A DNA stretch of 64,000 nucleotides from Mesorhizobium jarvisii (GCF_003601985.1 NZ_QZXA01000007.1:248001-312000); one strand, 5' to 3'; positions 41,394-51,002 are shown, counted from the first letter of the stretch. Notes: generated by a model from the sequence alone, not told the origin. Program-made: numbers and translations.

Positions 41394-41630
41394 TCAGGCC
41401 GAAGCCTTGTCGATGTACTTCACCGCATCGCCGACGGTCAGGATGGTCTCGGCTGCGTCGTCGGGAATTTCCACGCCGAACTCTTCTTCGAACGCCATGA
41501 CGAGTTCGACCGTGTCGAGGCTGTCAGCGCCCAGATCATCGATGAAGCTCGCCTGCTCCGTCACTTTGTCGGCATCGACGCCAAGGTGCTCGATGACGAT
41601 CTTCTTGACGCGCTCTGCGGTGTCACTCAT
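41394..41630 (-). CDS. acpP: acyl carrier protein
   Basis: A 78-aa acidic carrier protein; Ser37 in DLGADSLDTVEL is the phosphopantetheine attachment site. The sequence starts MSDTAERVKKIVIEHLGVD, as in other rhizobial AcpP proteins. ATG 41630 with GAGGA 8 nt upstream is chosen over an in-frame upstream start at 41639. A 199-nt gap upstream suggests it also has its own promoter for high expression. Confidence 0.96.
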   Translation of the reverse strand: MSDTAERVKKIVIEHLGVDADKVTEQASFIDDLGADSLDTVELVMAFEEEFGVEIPDDAAETILTVGDAVKYIDKASA

Positions 41631-41829
41631 TTGGGGCATCCTCGTCTTTTGTTTGTCTGTCTTCGTTAGCGGGCAGAATGCCGCTAATCAAGCTGAAAGA
41701 TGGTCCTGCCGGAAACGCAACGGCCACGAACCGGTTTTTGCCCGAACCGCCGGGTTGCGGGCCGCATTACACGAAAAATGGCTGAGGTCCAAGGTGAAAT
41801 GGTCTCTTTTCACAGGCCCGCCATATCCG

Positions 41830-42567
41830 TCAAATCATGGCCATGCCGCCATTGACATGGATGGTCTGGCCGGTGACGTAGGCGGCTTCGTTGGAGGCGA
41901 GGTAGGCGACGGCGGACGCCACTTCAGCACCCGTGCCCATGCGGCGCGTCGGGATCGCTGCCATGATCGCCTCTTTCTGCTTGTCGTTGAGCTTGTCGGT
42001 CATGGCCGATTCGATGAAGCCCGGAGCAACGCAGTTGACGGTGATGTTGCGGGTAGCGATCTCCTGCGCCAGCGATTTGGAGAAGCCGATCATGCCGGCC
42101 TTTGAGGCGCAATAGTTGGCCTGGCCGGGATTGCCTGTCACGCCGACCACGGAGGTGATGTTGATGATGCGGCCATGGCGGCGGCGCATCATCGGATGGG
42201 TGAGTTCGCGCGTCAGCCGGAAAACGGCGGTCAGGTTGACGTCGAGCACTGAGTCCCAATCGGCGTCCGACATGCGCACGAACAGGCCGTCCTTGGTGAT
42301 GCCGGCATTGTTGACCAGTATGTCGACGCCTTCGAGTTCGGCCTCCGCCTTCTGGCCGAGCGCCTTGACTTCGTCGCGGTTCGACAGATTGGCCGGAAAC
42401 AGCTTGACCCGGTCGCCGAGTTCGCCTGCCAAGGCCTCCAGTTTCTCGATGCGGGTGCCGTGCAGGCCGACAATGGCGCCTTGCGCATGCAGCACGCGGG
42501 CAATCGCCTCACCGATGCCTCCGGATGCGCCGGTGACGAGCGCCTTGCGGCCGGTCAGTTCGAACAT
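41830..42567 (-). CDS. fabG: 3-oxoacyl-ACP reductase
   Basis: A 245-aa NADPH-dependent SDR that reduces beta-ketoacyl-ACP. It has the cofactor motif TGASGGIGEAIA, NNAGITKDGLF, a serine in NITSVVG and the catalytic YCASK. AGGAG precedes ATG 42567. The frame is open through fabD's region upstream, but the family N-terminus MFELTGRKALVTG fixes the start. Confidence 0.95.
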   Translation of the reverse strand: MFELTGRKALVTGASGGIGEAIARVLHAQGAIVGLHGTRIEKLEALAGELGDRVKLFPANLSNRDEVKALGQKAEAELEGVDILVNNAGITKDGLFVRMSDADWDSVLDVNLTAVFRLTRELTHPMMRRRHGRIINITSVVGVTGNPGQANYCASKAGMIGFSKSLAQEIATRNITVNCVAPGFIESAMTDKLNDKQKEAIMAAIPTRRMGTGAEVASAVAYLASNEAAYVTGQTIHVNGGMAMI

Positions 42568-42626
42568 TTTCGTCTCCTGATCTGAGAAAACACCCTTCAC
42601 ACGGGTGGGGTCAAATCGCCAGTGGA

Positions 42627-43574
42627 TTATGCGAATGTGGCCAGGGCGGCCTCGACATCGGCCGGCGTGCCGACGGCAGATGTCGCGATGTCGCGGTTGA
42701 TGCGCCGTGCCAGGCCCGACAGCACCTTGCCGGCGCCGATCTCGTAAAGCGTGGTGACGCCGTTGGCGCCGAACCATTCTACCGTTTCGCGCCAGCGCAC
42801 GCGGCCGGTGATCTGCTCGACCAGGCGCCGGGCGATCTCTTCGGGATCGCTGGTCGGGGTCACCGTGACGTTGGACAGCACAGGCACCGCCGGCGCATGC
42901 TTCGTCACACCGGCGAGCGCGTCGCGCATGATATTGGCCGCCGGCGCCATCAGCGCCGAATGGAAGGGTGCCGAGACCTGCAGCATCAGCGCCCGCTTGG
43001 CGCCCTTTTCGGTGCACAATTTGGCGGCCAGTTCGACCGCGGCCTTGGCGCCGGAAATGACCAGCTGGCCGCCGCCATTGTCGTTGGCGATCTGGCAGAC
43101 CTTGCCGGAGCCTTGCGCAGCCTCGGTGCAAGTGGCTTCGACATCCGCCTGCTCCAGTCCGATGATGGCCGCCATGGCGCCTTCGCCGGCCGGCACAGCC
43201 GCCTGCATGGCATTGCCGCGAATGCGCAGCAACCGAGCCGCATCGGCGACGGAAACGAAACCGGCGGCGGCAAGGGCCGAATATTCGCCCAGCGAATGGC
43301 CGGCGACATAGGCGACCTTGTCCTTCAACGAGAAACCGCGCGCTTCCAGCGCCCTGATCGCCGCCAGCGAAACCGCCATCAGCGCCGGCTGCGCGTTGGC
43401 CGTCAGCGTCAAGGTCTCTTCCGGACCTTCCCATATCAGCTTCGACAGGTTTTCGCCGAGCGCGTCGTCGACTTCCTGGAAGACCCTGCGCGCCTCGGGA
43501 AAGGCGTCGGCGAGATCCTTGCCCATGCCGACAGCCTGGCTGCCTTGTCCCGGAAAGGTGAATGCGACGGCCAT
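42627..43574 (-). CDS. fabD: malonyl-CoA:ACP transacylase
   Basis: A 315-aa transferase that charges ACP with malonate. It shows FTFPGQGSQAVGMG, the nucleophile GHSLGEYSALAAAG (Ser about 92), RGNAMQ and the His in SAPFHSALM. GGGAG lies upstream of ATG 43574. First gene of the fatty-acid operon. Confidence 0.95.
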   Translation of the reverse strand: MAVAFTFPGQGSQAVGMGKDLADAFPEARRVFQEVDDALGENLSKLIWEGPEETLTLTANAQPALMAVSLAAIRALEARGFSLKDKVAYVAGHSLGEYSALAAAGFVSVADAARLLRIRGNAMQAAVPAGEGAMAAIIGLEQADVEATCTEAAQGSGKVCQIANDNGGGQLVISGAKAAVELAAKLCTEKGAKRALMLQVSAPFHSALMAPAANIMRDALAGVTKHAPAVPVLSNVTVTPTSDPEEIARRLVEQITGRVRWRETVEWFGANGVTTLYEIGAGKVLSGLARRINRDIATSAVGTPADVEAALATFA

Positions 43575-43853
43575 GCGTGGCTCCCGAAGACTGGTTTTAC
43601 TTGACCTGATAACACGAATTTTCCCTGCCTGTGGCGCAAGGCAGGCCGCCAAGTCAAGCCCGGTTCAACCCGGCCCCAGTTCCGAACCGTACGCCGAGTG
43701 CCTGTTCCGAAAGGGCTTTTTGGCGATCACTCCTGATGAAAACCGCTCACGAATCGTTCGCTGGCTCTTCTTATTTCCGCCACAGGCGCTAGCTTTGCGT
43801 GACAATTATATGACAATCGCGTGACTTGGGTTGTCGCCGGGTGGGAAGTTAAA

Positions 43854-45782
43854 GTGGCAAAGAGTTCAAAACGCGCCAGCAAAGCTGCGCCTCAATTCCT
43901 GGAAGACGATCCGTCCACCGGCTATTTGCCGGGCCGGAGATGGCCGATCGTCCGTTACGGGCTGATAAGCTTGGCGATCTCCGCCATCCTGGTGTTCGCC
44001 ATCGAATTGATCGTGCGCGGTGACGTCGCCGGCACCGTTTTATTCTTCCTGCAGCCGCTCAAGCCGGGCTGGACCACCATCGTCGTGTTCGCGCTGATCC
44101 TCATCGGTCTCGACGCCGTTCTGGGACGCAGCCATCAGAGCCTGATGATCGTCGCGCCCTTGACGCTGGCGCTGGCCTTTGTCGGCCATCAGAAATCGCA
44201 TTATCTCGGCGATCCGCTCTACCCGACTGACTTTCTCTACGCTCGCCAGATCTTCGCGCTGCTGCCGCTTCTGGTGCGTGACCGGCCGATGACCGCGCTC
44301 GCCATGGTCGCCGGCATCATCGCCGGCCTGTCGCTGCTCGTCTATGGCTGGCGGCTGTGGCGCCGCAAGGTTCCAGCGCTCAGCCACAAGGGCCGCCTTG
44401 CCCGGCTGACGCTGGCGGTGCCGCTGCTCGCCTTCTTCGTCTCGATCATGGACTATGCCACCTTCTCCTGGACCAGGGATCGGCTGCAGATCATCCCGAT
44501 CATGTGGGACCAGAAGGAAAACTACGCCTCCAACGGCTTTGCGCTCGCCTTCGCGCTCAACGTGCCGATGGCGCATGTCTCGGCACCGCCGGGCTATACG
44601 GACAAGGCGATCAAGGCGATCGACCGGCCGCAGACGACGGCCTCGGTGCCCGATGAAAAGCCCGACATCATTATCGTCATGAGCGAATCCTTCTGGGATC
44701 CGACCAGGCTGCCCGGCGTCACCATCACGCCGGATCCCATTCCCACCGTGCGGGCATTGCGTTCCGGTTCGATGTTCTCGCCTGAATTCGGCGGCATGAC
44801 CGCCAACATCGAATTCGAGGCGCTGACCGGCTTTTCCAACGCTTTCCTGCCGGCTGGCAGCATCCCCTACCAGCAATATGTGCGCACGCCGACGCCTTCC
44901 ATGGCGACCTTCCTGAAAAGCGAGGGCTACAGCGCGCGTGCCATACATCCCGGCACCAACTGGTTCTGGAACCGTGGCGCGGTGTACGCCGATTTCGGCT
45001 TCAACGATTTCAAGTCGGAAGAGACGCTGCCGCCCATGGAAAAGCGCGGTCCGCTGGCATCCGACGCGGCGATGACGGACGAGATCATCCGCGAAGCCGA
45101 CGCCAGCAACGACCCGGTGTTCTTCTTCGCGGTCAGCCTGCAAAACCATGGCCCCTATGAACCGAACCGCTATTACAACCCGACCCACGCGGTTCAGGCG
45201 CCGATCAGCCAGTGGGCGCGCGACTCGCTGTTGAGCTATGCGGAGGGTTCAGCCGACGCGGACCGGGGCCTTGAACGGCTGATCGAATGGGCCAAGAAGC
45301 GGGAGCGGCCGACGATTGTCGCCTTCTTCGGCGACCATCTGCCGCCGCTCGGGCCGGTCTATGTCGAGACCGGCTTCCTCAAGGACAATGTCGCGCCGCG
45401 CAAGGAGCCGACGCCGCAGGCCGCCCTTGACCATCACGAAACGCCACTGATCATCTGGTCGAACCGGTCCGGTCCGGTCGCGAACCTCGGCACGGTGAGC
45501 CCGGCATTCCTGCCCTATCATATCCTGACTGCCGCCGGCATCACCCATCCCTACTATACGGGCTTCCTGGGCGAGATGCGGGAGCGCTACCGCGTCGTCG
45601 ACCGCAACCTGCTTCTGACCCCGGCCGGCGAGGCCACGCCCGACTGGTCGCGCCAGAAGGAGATCGACCCGGCGATCCGCGATTTCCGGCTCATCCAGTA
45701 CGACATGATGTTCGGCAAGCGCCACGCGGCGCCCGACTTCTTCCCCGAGACGGTCGACAAGGGTGTCGCCCACACGAGTTGA
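43854..45782 (+). CDS. LtaS-like sulfatase-fold phosphoglycerol/phosphoethanolamine transferase
   Basis: A 642-aa inner-membrane protein with five N-terminal helices (to about residue 200) and a periplasmic alkaline-phosphatase-superfamily domain. The metal and catalytic regions are IIIVMSESFWDPTRLPG, FGGMTANIEFEALTG (candidate nucleophile Thr) and VAFFGDHLPPLG. In LtaS and OpgB this fold moves glycerol phosphate from phosphatidylglycerol. In a Gram-negative rhizobium the acceptor is more likely a periplasmic glucan or LPS than lipoteichoic acid. GTG 43854 (GGGAAG 6 nt upstream) is preferred; GTG 43821 is an alternative. No operon partner. Confidence 0.82.
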   Translation: MAKSSKRASKAAPQFLEDDPSTGYLPGRRWPIVRYGLISLAISAILVFAIELIVRGDVAGTVLFFLQPLKPGWTTIVVFALILIGLDAVLGRSHQSLMIVAPLTLALAFVGHQKSHYLGDPLYPTDFLYARQIFALLPLLVRDRPMTALAMVAGIIAGLSLLVYGWRLWRRKVPALSHKGRLARLTLAVPLLAFFVSIMDYATFSWTRDRLQIIPIMWDQKENYASNGFALAFALNVPMAHVSAPPGYTDKAIKAIDRPQTTASVPDEKPDIIIVMSESFWDPTRLPGVTITPDPIPTVRALRSGSMFSPEFGGMTANIEFEALTGFSNAFLPAGSIPYQQYVRTPTPSMATFLKSEGYSARAIHPGTNWFWNRGAVYADFGFNDFKSEETLPPMEKRGPLASDAAMTDEIIREADASNDPVFFFAVSLQNHGPYEPNRYYNPTHAVQAPISQWARDSLLSYAEGSADADRGLERLIEWAKKRERPTIVAFFGDHLPPLGPVYVETGFLKDNVAPRKEPTPQAALDHHETPLIIWSNRSGPVANLGTVSPAFLPYHILTAAGITHPYYTGFLGEMRERYRVVDRNLLLTPAGEATPDWSRQKEIDPAIRDFRLIQYDMMFGKRHAAPDFFPETVDKGVAHTS

Positions 45783-45827
45783 TCAGCCGACCCATCGGGT
45801 TCAGCCTGGACCTGGCGGAGCGAACAC

Positions 45828-47474
45828 TCAATTCGTCAGTTGCAGCCTTGAGAACTTGTTGGCGATCTGCTGGAAAACGTCCGGCAGTTTGGCCGGGTCG
45901 TTGACGGCATAGTAGCCGCTCGGGTCCGAGGCACACGCACTGTAAAGCGCGCGGTTGGCGGCAGTGTCGGATTGCAGCACCATGGTGTAGATTTGCACGC
46001 CCTCGTTCTTCAATTGCGTGCAGACGCTTTTGGTCCAGCCGTCGACATTGCGCGCCGCGGCGGCCTGGTCGTCCGATCCGAAACGGCCACCCGCCAGATA
46101 ACCATAGGATGTGTAGTCGGACTTCGTCGGCTGTTCGCTGGCGCCATAGACGACGTTCTCGCCGTCGGTGAGCAACAGCACGATCTTGCTAATGCCGCTT
46201 GTCTTCCACGGCGCTGCATCGGTGTAGGGCGCGGCGGGCGACAGCACCCGCATGCCCCACGACAGGCCTTCGGAGACATTGGTTCCCGAACCGTTCCACT
46301 CGGTCATCTCGCTTGCTGCCTTGCGCAGCTTGTCGAAATCGTCGGTCAGGGGGACGATGGGTGTCGGGCAAGCGCGGTTCGGGCCGACGGTGATGGCGGA
46401 ACCCGTCTCGGTGATGAGCTCCTTGGTCGGCGCAACGTATTTGGCCACCTTTTCCTTGGCACCCTTGTCGCCCGGTGGCACAGGGTCGGCCAGACTGCTG
46501 AGATCGATACCGAGACGGTTGCCTTTCAGTTTGGCGACCTTGGTGTTGTCGCTGACGTCGTCGAGATAGGAATTGTTGTAGTATTTGGCCGCATTGCCAT
46601 AGGAGCTAGATGGCTTTTGGGCACCTTCCGGATCGTCCGGCGCAAAATACGGAACAAACAGCGTGTCGGGCTTGTCCGGGTCGGGTGGGGTATCGGAAAT
46701 GTTATAAGCGCCCGGGCGCGCCTCGACACAGCCCTTCCATCCGGTGCCGTTCCATCCGGCCGCGGTCCATCCGGTGTCCTTGAGCTGCTTGAAAAGCGCC
46801 ATATGATTGGGACGCTTGCCGTCGATGACGGGGAAATTGACGCCGTTGGTGGAAGACTTGCCGTCCATGTCGATCCAGGACGGGTCGAATTCATCGCCAT
46901 TGACGTTGACGGCCGTGACGAACGGAACCAGGGAGGCGCGAATCTGGCGCGTCGGCGATTTTGTCGCCTCGAGTGTGTCCAGCAGGGACTTCGTTGCCGT
47001 CCTCAACGCCGTCATGCGGGCACCGGCCATCGAGCCGGTATTGTCCAGCACCAGCACGACTTCGAGCTGATTGTTCGATTCGACCGCCGAGGCATCGACG
47101 GCGATGTGTCTGTTCCGGCCGAACAGGAAACCGAAGTTCAAATTGACGTCGGCCGACGCAACCGCCTTGGTCTTGATGAAGTTGACGCCCCTGTCGACGG
47201 TCAGCGTCGCCTGCGCGTTGGCGAGTTCGCCATGCCCGGCGATGTTGGCCTGAAAATAGCGATCGAAGGCATCGGTGCGGCTAATGTCGAGGTCGCCGAG
47301 ATGCGAGGAGGCAAGATTTGCGGCGTCGAGCGCGTTCTGCAGGTTGCTCTTGGCCCGCATGACGGTGGACACGTCGACCGCGAAGGCCACGGCCGACAGG
47401 ATGGCCGGCGGCCCGAGCCCCATCAGCAGCGCGAAATTGCCGCTCTTCGAGCGCCAGAACCTGTTGAGAAGCAT
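45828..47474 (-). CDS. TadG-like pilus-assembly protein with vWA domain
   Basis: A 548-aa protein with the TadE/TadG N-terminal signature (SGNFALLMGLGPPAILSAVA, one helix), followed by DVSTVMRAKSNLQNALDAANLAS and a von Willebrand factor A domain. The MIDAS is visible as LVLDNTGSM, a Thr residue (conserved in SGTNVSEGLSWG) and LLLTDGEN. Such proteins are periplasmic, anchored by one helix, and belong to Flp/Tad pili, but no other tad gene lies nearby. The vWA domain carries a large Pro/Gly/Asn-rich insertion (about residues 200-330). Confidence 0.83.
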   Translation of the reverse strand: MLLNRFWRSKSGNFALLMGLGPPAILSAVAFAVDVSTVMRAKSNLQNALDAANLASSHLGDLDISRTDAFDRYFQANIAGHGELANAQATLTVDRGVNFIKTKAVASADVNLNFGFLFGRNRHIAVDASAVESNNQLEVVLVLDNTGSMAGARMTALRTATKSLLDTLEATKSPTRQIRASLVPFVTAVNVNGDEFDPSWIDMDGKSSTNGVNFPVIDGKRPNHMALFKQLKDTGWTAAGWNGTGWKGCVEARPGAYNISDTPPDPDKPDTLFVPYFAPDDPEGAQKPSSSYGNAAKYYNNSYLDDVSDNTKVAKLKGNRLGIDLSSLADPVPPGDKGAKEKVAKYVAPTKELITETGSAITVGPNRACPTPIVPLTDDFDKLRKAASEMTEWNGSGTNVSEGLSWGMRVLSPAAPYTDAAPWKTSGISKIVLLLTDGENVVYGASEQPTKSDYTSYGYLAGGRFGSDDQAAAARNVDGWTKSVCTQLKNEGVQIYTMVLQSDTAANRALYSACASDPSGYYAVNDPAKLPDVFQQIANKFSRLQLTN

Positions 47475-47938
47475 CCTTACCCCCGAAAATGCTTACCGCT
47501 TGATCTGCGCGGATCGCCCGGGTTTTTGCGCCTTCCATGATGAATCGACCGTTGACGGCGAGGGCGAAACCTGCACAACCTGACATTGTGGTTAAGGGCC
47601 GGTTGCCGGAAATCACCAGGCCATTCCGGCGCTGCCGCCTGATTTTCCGGCGCCCTGCGACATCGGGATCGCCGCCTGCCCTTGCCTTATCAGTGGATTG
47701 CTGTATAGACGCCGCCAATCTGCCGGTCCCAGCTGGGGGCTGAACGGAGGGCCGGAGGTTTTATCAAAGCCTTCGTGTGAAGCCAGAAGGGCTTCCGCCT
47801 CCCGTGTCTCCGCTCTCGACCGTCTCGTCATGCTCCTTTCTTCCCTGCCCCTTTAACCGGGACAAGCGGGTCAGAGAAGTTGCAGAGGCTTTTGCCGCCG
47901 GGAACCGGGAGAGAAACGAAGAAAGGCACGAAGACATA
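47475..47938. other. 464-nt region with the rpsF promoter
   Basis: Divergent region between the TadG-like gene and rpsF. It holds a promoter at 47682-47709 that would give rpsF a leader of about 220 nt. A leader of this size could host the S6:S18 autoregulatory structure known in other bacteria, but no clear match was seen. Confidence 0.4.
47682..47709 (+). promoter_or_regulatory. candidate promoter of rpsF-rpsR
   Basis: TTGCCT (47682-47687) and TATAGA (47704-47709) with a 16-nt spacer. The -10 is the same hexamer as at ndk. Confidence 0.5.
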
Positions 47939-48439
47939 ATGGCTCTTTACGAACATGTGTTTCTTGCCCGGCAGGACCTCTCGCAGCAGCAGGTCGATGC
48001 GCTTGTCGAACAGTACAAGGGCGTCATCTCCGCGAATGGCGGGTCCGTCGGCCGGGTCGAGAACTGGGGATTGAAGTCCCTCACCTACCGGGTCAACAAG
48101 AACCGGAAGGCCTACTACACGCTCATGGACCTCAATTGCCCGCCGGCAGCGCTCAACGAAATGGAGCGCCAGATGGGTCTGTCCGAGGACGTCCTGCGTT
48201 TCCTGACCATCAAGGTCGAGGCGCATGAGGAAGGTCCGTCGGCCATGATGCAGAAGCGCGAAGAGCGCTCCGAGCGCGGCAGCTTCGGCGACCGCGACCG
48301 TGGCGATCGTGGCCCGCGTTCGTTCGGCGACCGTGATCGCGGCGACCGTGGCGATCGTCCGCCGCGTTCGTTCGGCGACGCCGGTGGCGATCGTGGTCCG
48401 CGCCGTCCGCGCGAAGGCTTTGAAGGGGGTGCAGAATAA
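47939..48439 (+). CDS. rpsF: 30S ribosomal protein S6
   Basis: A 166-aa small-subunit protein that pairs with S18 on 16S rRNA. The core (residues 1-100, MALYEHVFLARQD through LRFLTIKVEAHEEGPS) is normal. It is followed by a 60-aa tail of Arg/Gly/Asp repeats (GDRDRGDRGPRSFGDRDRG and similar), longer than in E. coli. The stop overlaps the rpsR start by one base (TAATG). The ATG at 47939 is fixed by the conserved N-terminus although the frame is open from 47777. Confidence 0.95.
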   Translation: MALYEHVFLARQDLSQQQVDALVEQYKGVISANGGSVGRVENWGLKSLTYRVNKNRKAYYTLMDLNCPPAALNEMERQMGLSEDVLRFLTIKVEAHEEGPSAMMQKREERSERGSFGDRDRGDRGPRSFGDRDRGDRGDRPPRSFGDAGGDRGPRRPREGFEGGAE

Positions 48440-48687
48440 TGGTCGACATCAACCAGATCCCGACCCGGCGCCCGTTCCATCGTCGCCGCAAGACCTGCCC
48501 GTTCTCCGGCGCCAACGCGCCCAAGATCGACTACAAGGACGTGCGTCTGCTGCAGCGCTACATTTCCGAGCGCGGCAAGATCGTGCCGTCGCGCATCACC
48601 GCCGTCAGCCAGAAGAAACAGCGTGAACTCGCCAAGGCGATCAAGCGCGCCCGCTTCCTCGGCCTGCTGCCCTACGTGGTCCGCTAA
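48439..48687 (+). CDS. rpsR: 30S ribosomal protein S18
   Basis: An 82-aa protein that binds the central domain of 16S rRNA with S6. Its sequence RRPFHRRRKTCPFSGANAPKIDYKD and the end RFLGLLPYVVR are family hallmarks. Directly coupled to rpsF. Confidence 0.97.
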   Translation: MVDINQIPTRRPFHRRRKTCPFSGANAPKIDYKDVRLLQRYISERGKIVPSRITAVSQKKQRELAKAIKRARFLGLLPYVVR

Positions 48688-48904
48688 TTCTCCCGAACGG
48701 GCGGTTCGCCGCCCGTTCCTCTCACCGGCCATGACGGGCATGACCGGTTCAGCCATCAAATCCCGAGTTGAGGTCAAGGCCTCTAACTGCCGCGACAGGC
48801 AGGACAGCGACACCGGCGCTCAAGGCGCTCAAGCTTCCTGACCTGTTCCCAGAGAATTCGGCGCCTGCCTTCATGGACGGACGCCAACCAAAAGGAACAA
48901 AACC

Positions 48905-49489
48905 ATGGAAGTCATTCTTCTCGAACGCGTTTCCCGCCTCGGCCAGATGGGCGATACCGTCAAGGTCAAGGACGGCTTTGCCCGTAATTTCCTGCTGCCG
49001 CAAGGCAAGGCGCTGCGCGCCAACGAAGCCAACAAGAAGAAGTTCGAGGGCCAGCGCGCCCAGCTCGAAGCCCGCAATCTCGAGCGCAAGTCGGAAGCCA
49101 GCCAGGTCGCCGAAAAGCTCGACGGCAAGAGCTTCATCGCCGTGCGCTCCGCCGGTGAAACCGGCCAGCTCTACGGTTCGGTGTCGACGCGCGACATCGC
49201 CGAGCTGCTGACGGCGGAAGGTTTTTCGGTCAACCGCAACCAGATCCTGCTCAACCAGCCGATCAAGACCATCGGTCTCACCAATGTGGCGATCGCGCTG
49301 CATCCGGAAGTCGAAGTCACCGTCACGCTCAACATCGCCCGCACGGCCGACGAAGCCGAGCGCCAGGCCAAGGGCGAGACGCTGACCACCGCCGAAGCCA
49401 TCTATGGCGACGACATCAACGACAATGCGCGGCCGGAAAACTTCTTCGATCCGAATGCCGAATTCGACGGCGGCGAAGACAACGCCTGA
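48905..49489 (+). CDS. rplI: 50S ribosomal protein L9
   Basis: A 194-aa large-subunit stalk protein with an N-terminal RNA-binding domain (MEVILLERVSRLGQMGDTV, KDGFARNFLLPQGKA), a long linking helix and the C-terminal domain (LYGSVSTRDIAELL). The acidic C-terminal extension of about 40 aa is usual in Rhizobiales. AAGGA lies upstream of ATG 48905. It is 217 nt after rpsR and is followed by a terminator. Confidence 0.96.
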   Translation: MEVILLERVSRLGQMGDTVKVKDGFARNFLLPQGKALRANEANKKKFEGQRAQLEARNLERKSEASQVAEKLDGKSFIAVRSAGETGQLYGSVSTRDIAELLTAEGFSVNRNQILLNQPIKTIGLTNVAIALHPEVEVTVTLNIARTADEAERQAKGETLTTAEAIYGDDINDNARPENFFDPNAEFDGGEDNA

Positions 49490-49553
49490 TCGCGTACGGC
49501 AAGCGAGGGAGCAGCGCTCCGATCACTTTGTCTTAATCCAGCCGTTCTGGACC

Positions 49554-49583
49554 AATGCCCGGGCCTCTCGCCCGGGCATTTTT
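49554..49583 (+). terminator. rho-independent terminator after rplI
   Basis: AATGCCCGGGC (49554-49564) and GCCCGGGCATT (49570-49580) form an 11-bp stem with a 5-nt loop, followed by TTTTG. Confidence 0.85.
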
Positions 49584-49664
49584 GTGCCAAAAGGAACTTT
49601 CCGAACCCCCATATATTGTTGCAGAATTAAGGCAGCCAGTCTGACCGTGAGGGGACATTTGGTT

Positions 49665-50957
49665 ATGAACATTCTGCTGAAGCGCGTTCTCGACCGCCTG
49701 GTGCGCACGGGCAATCTCAAGGTAACCGGGCCAAAAGGCCTGACAGTCATCTTCGGCGACGGCACCGGCGAGCCGGTGCACATGCACATCAAGACCCGGC
49801 ATGCCGAACGCGCCATCACCTTCGATCCGATGCTGGCGGTGCCTGAATCCTACATGGACGGCGAGCTCGACATTCTCGAAGGCGGCGTGCTCGGACTGAT
49901 GCGCATCGCCTTCCAGAACATGGGCAGCGGCGGCATCGACGCGACCTGGTCGAAGGCCATCGAAGGCCTGCGCCACGCCTTCCGCCGCCTGCAGCAGATC
50001 AACACTGCCTCGCGCTCGCGCCGCAACGTGCAGCGTCACTACGATCTGTCGGGCGATCTCTACCGGCTCTTCCTCGACGAGGACATGCAGTATTCCTGCG
50101 CCTATTTCGAACAGCCAGATATGACGCTGGACGAAGCGCAGGCCGCCAAGAAGCGCCATATCGCCGCCAAGCTCAGGCTGAAGGCCGGCCAGACCGTGCT
50201 CGACATCGGCTCCGGCTGGGGCGGGCTCGGCCTCTATCTGGCCAAGGCGTTCGACGTCGACGTCCAGGGCGTGACGCTGTCGACCGAACAGCATGGCGTG
50301 GCCACCGATCGGGCGCATGCGCAAGGCCTGGAAAGCCACGTCCATTTCGAGCTGAAGGATTATCGCGAACTCAACGAACGCTTCGACCGCATCGTTTCGG
50401 TCGGCATGTTCGAACATGTCGGCGTCAACCACTTCCGCACCTTCTTCGACAAGGCGTCGACGCTGCTGAAGCCCGATGGCGTCATGCTGCTGCACACGAT
50501 CGGCCGCTCCGGCGTGCCGTGGGCAACCAGCGCCTTCATCCGCAAGTATATTTTCCCGGGCGGCTACATACCCGCCATGTCGGAAGTGCTGCCGGCGATC
50601 GAGAAGTCCGGCCTCGTGGTTACCGACGTGGAGATTCTGCGGCTGCACTATGCCGACACGCTGAAGCACTGGGGCCAGCGCTTCGCCGCCAACCGCGACA
50701 AAGCCAAGGCCATCTACGACGAACGCTTCTGCCGCATGTGGGAATTCTATCTGGCCGCTTCGGAAGCCGCCTTCCGCTGGCAGGACCTGGTCATCTTCCA
50801 GTTCCAGATCGCCAAGAAGAACGACACGCTGCCGATGACCCGCGACTACATGGCCAAATGCGAAAAGGCCTTGGAGATGCGTGACTTGGGCCGCCGCGAG
50901 GCGGCTCCCGTCGAGAAGCCAGTCAAGCCCGCCCGCCGCCGCAAGGTGGCGGAGTAG
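49665..50957 (+). CDS. cfa: cyclopropane-fatty-acyl-phospholipid synthase family protein
   Basis: A 430-aa SAM-dependent enzyme that adds a methylene group across the double bond of membrane phospholipid acyl chains. It has the SAM loop VLDIGSGWGGLGLYLAK, VQGVTLSTEQHG, VSVGMFEHVGVNHFRTFF with the bicarbonate-site Glu-His, and FIRKYIFPGGYIPAMSE. A Lys/Arg/Pro-rich tail ends the protein. The true start is ATG 49665, downstream of the rplI terminator. It lies in the gap between rplI and dnaB. Confidence 0.92.
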   Translation: MNILLKRVLDRLVRTGNLKVTGPKGLTVIFGDGTGEPVHMHIKTRHAERAITFDPMLAVPESYMDGELDILEGGVLGLMRIAFQNMGSGGIDATWSKAIEGLRHAFRRLQQINTASRSRRNVQRHYDLSGDLYRLFLDEDMQYSCAYFEQPDMTLDEAQAAKKRHIAAKLRLKAGQTVLDIGSGWGGLGLYLAKAFDVDVQGVTLSTEQHGVATDRAHAQGLESHVHFELKDYRELNERFDRIVSVGMFEHVGVNHFRTFFDKASTLLKPDGVMLLHTIGRSGVPWATSAFIRKYIFPGGYIPAMSEVLPAIEKSGLVVTDVEILRLHYADTLKHWGQRFAANRDKAKAIYDERFCRMWEFYLAASEAAFRWQDLVIFQFQIAKKNDTLPMTRDYMAKCEKALEMRDLGRREAAPVEKPVKPARRRKVAE

Positions 50958-51002
50958 ACACGCCGTTCGCCATTGGCGCTTGCCATTCCCGGCCCATGCC
51001 CT

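Noticed and set aside
47710..47938. Possible S6:S18 autoregulatory leader in front of rpsF
   Set aside because: The leader is long enough, but I could not identify the required structure by eye.
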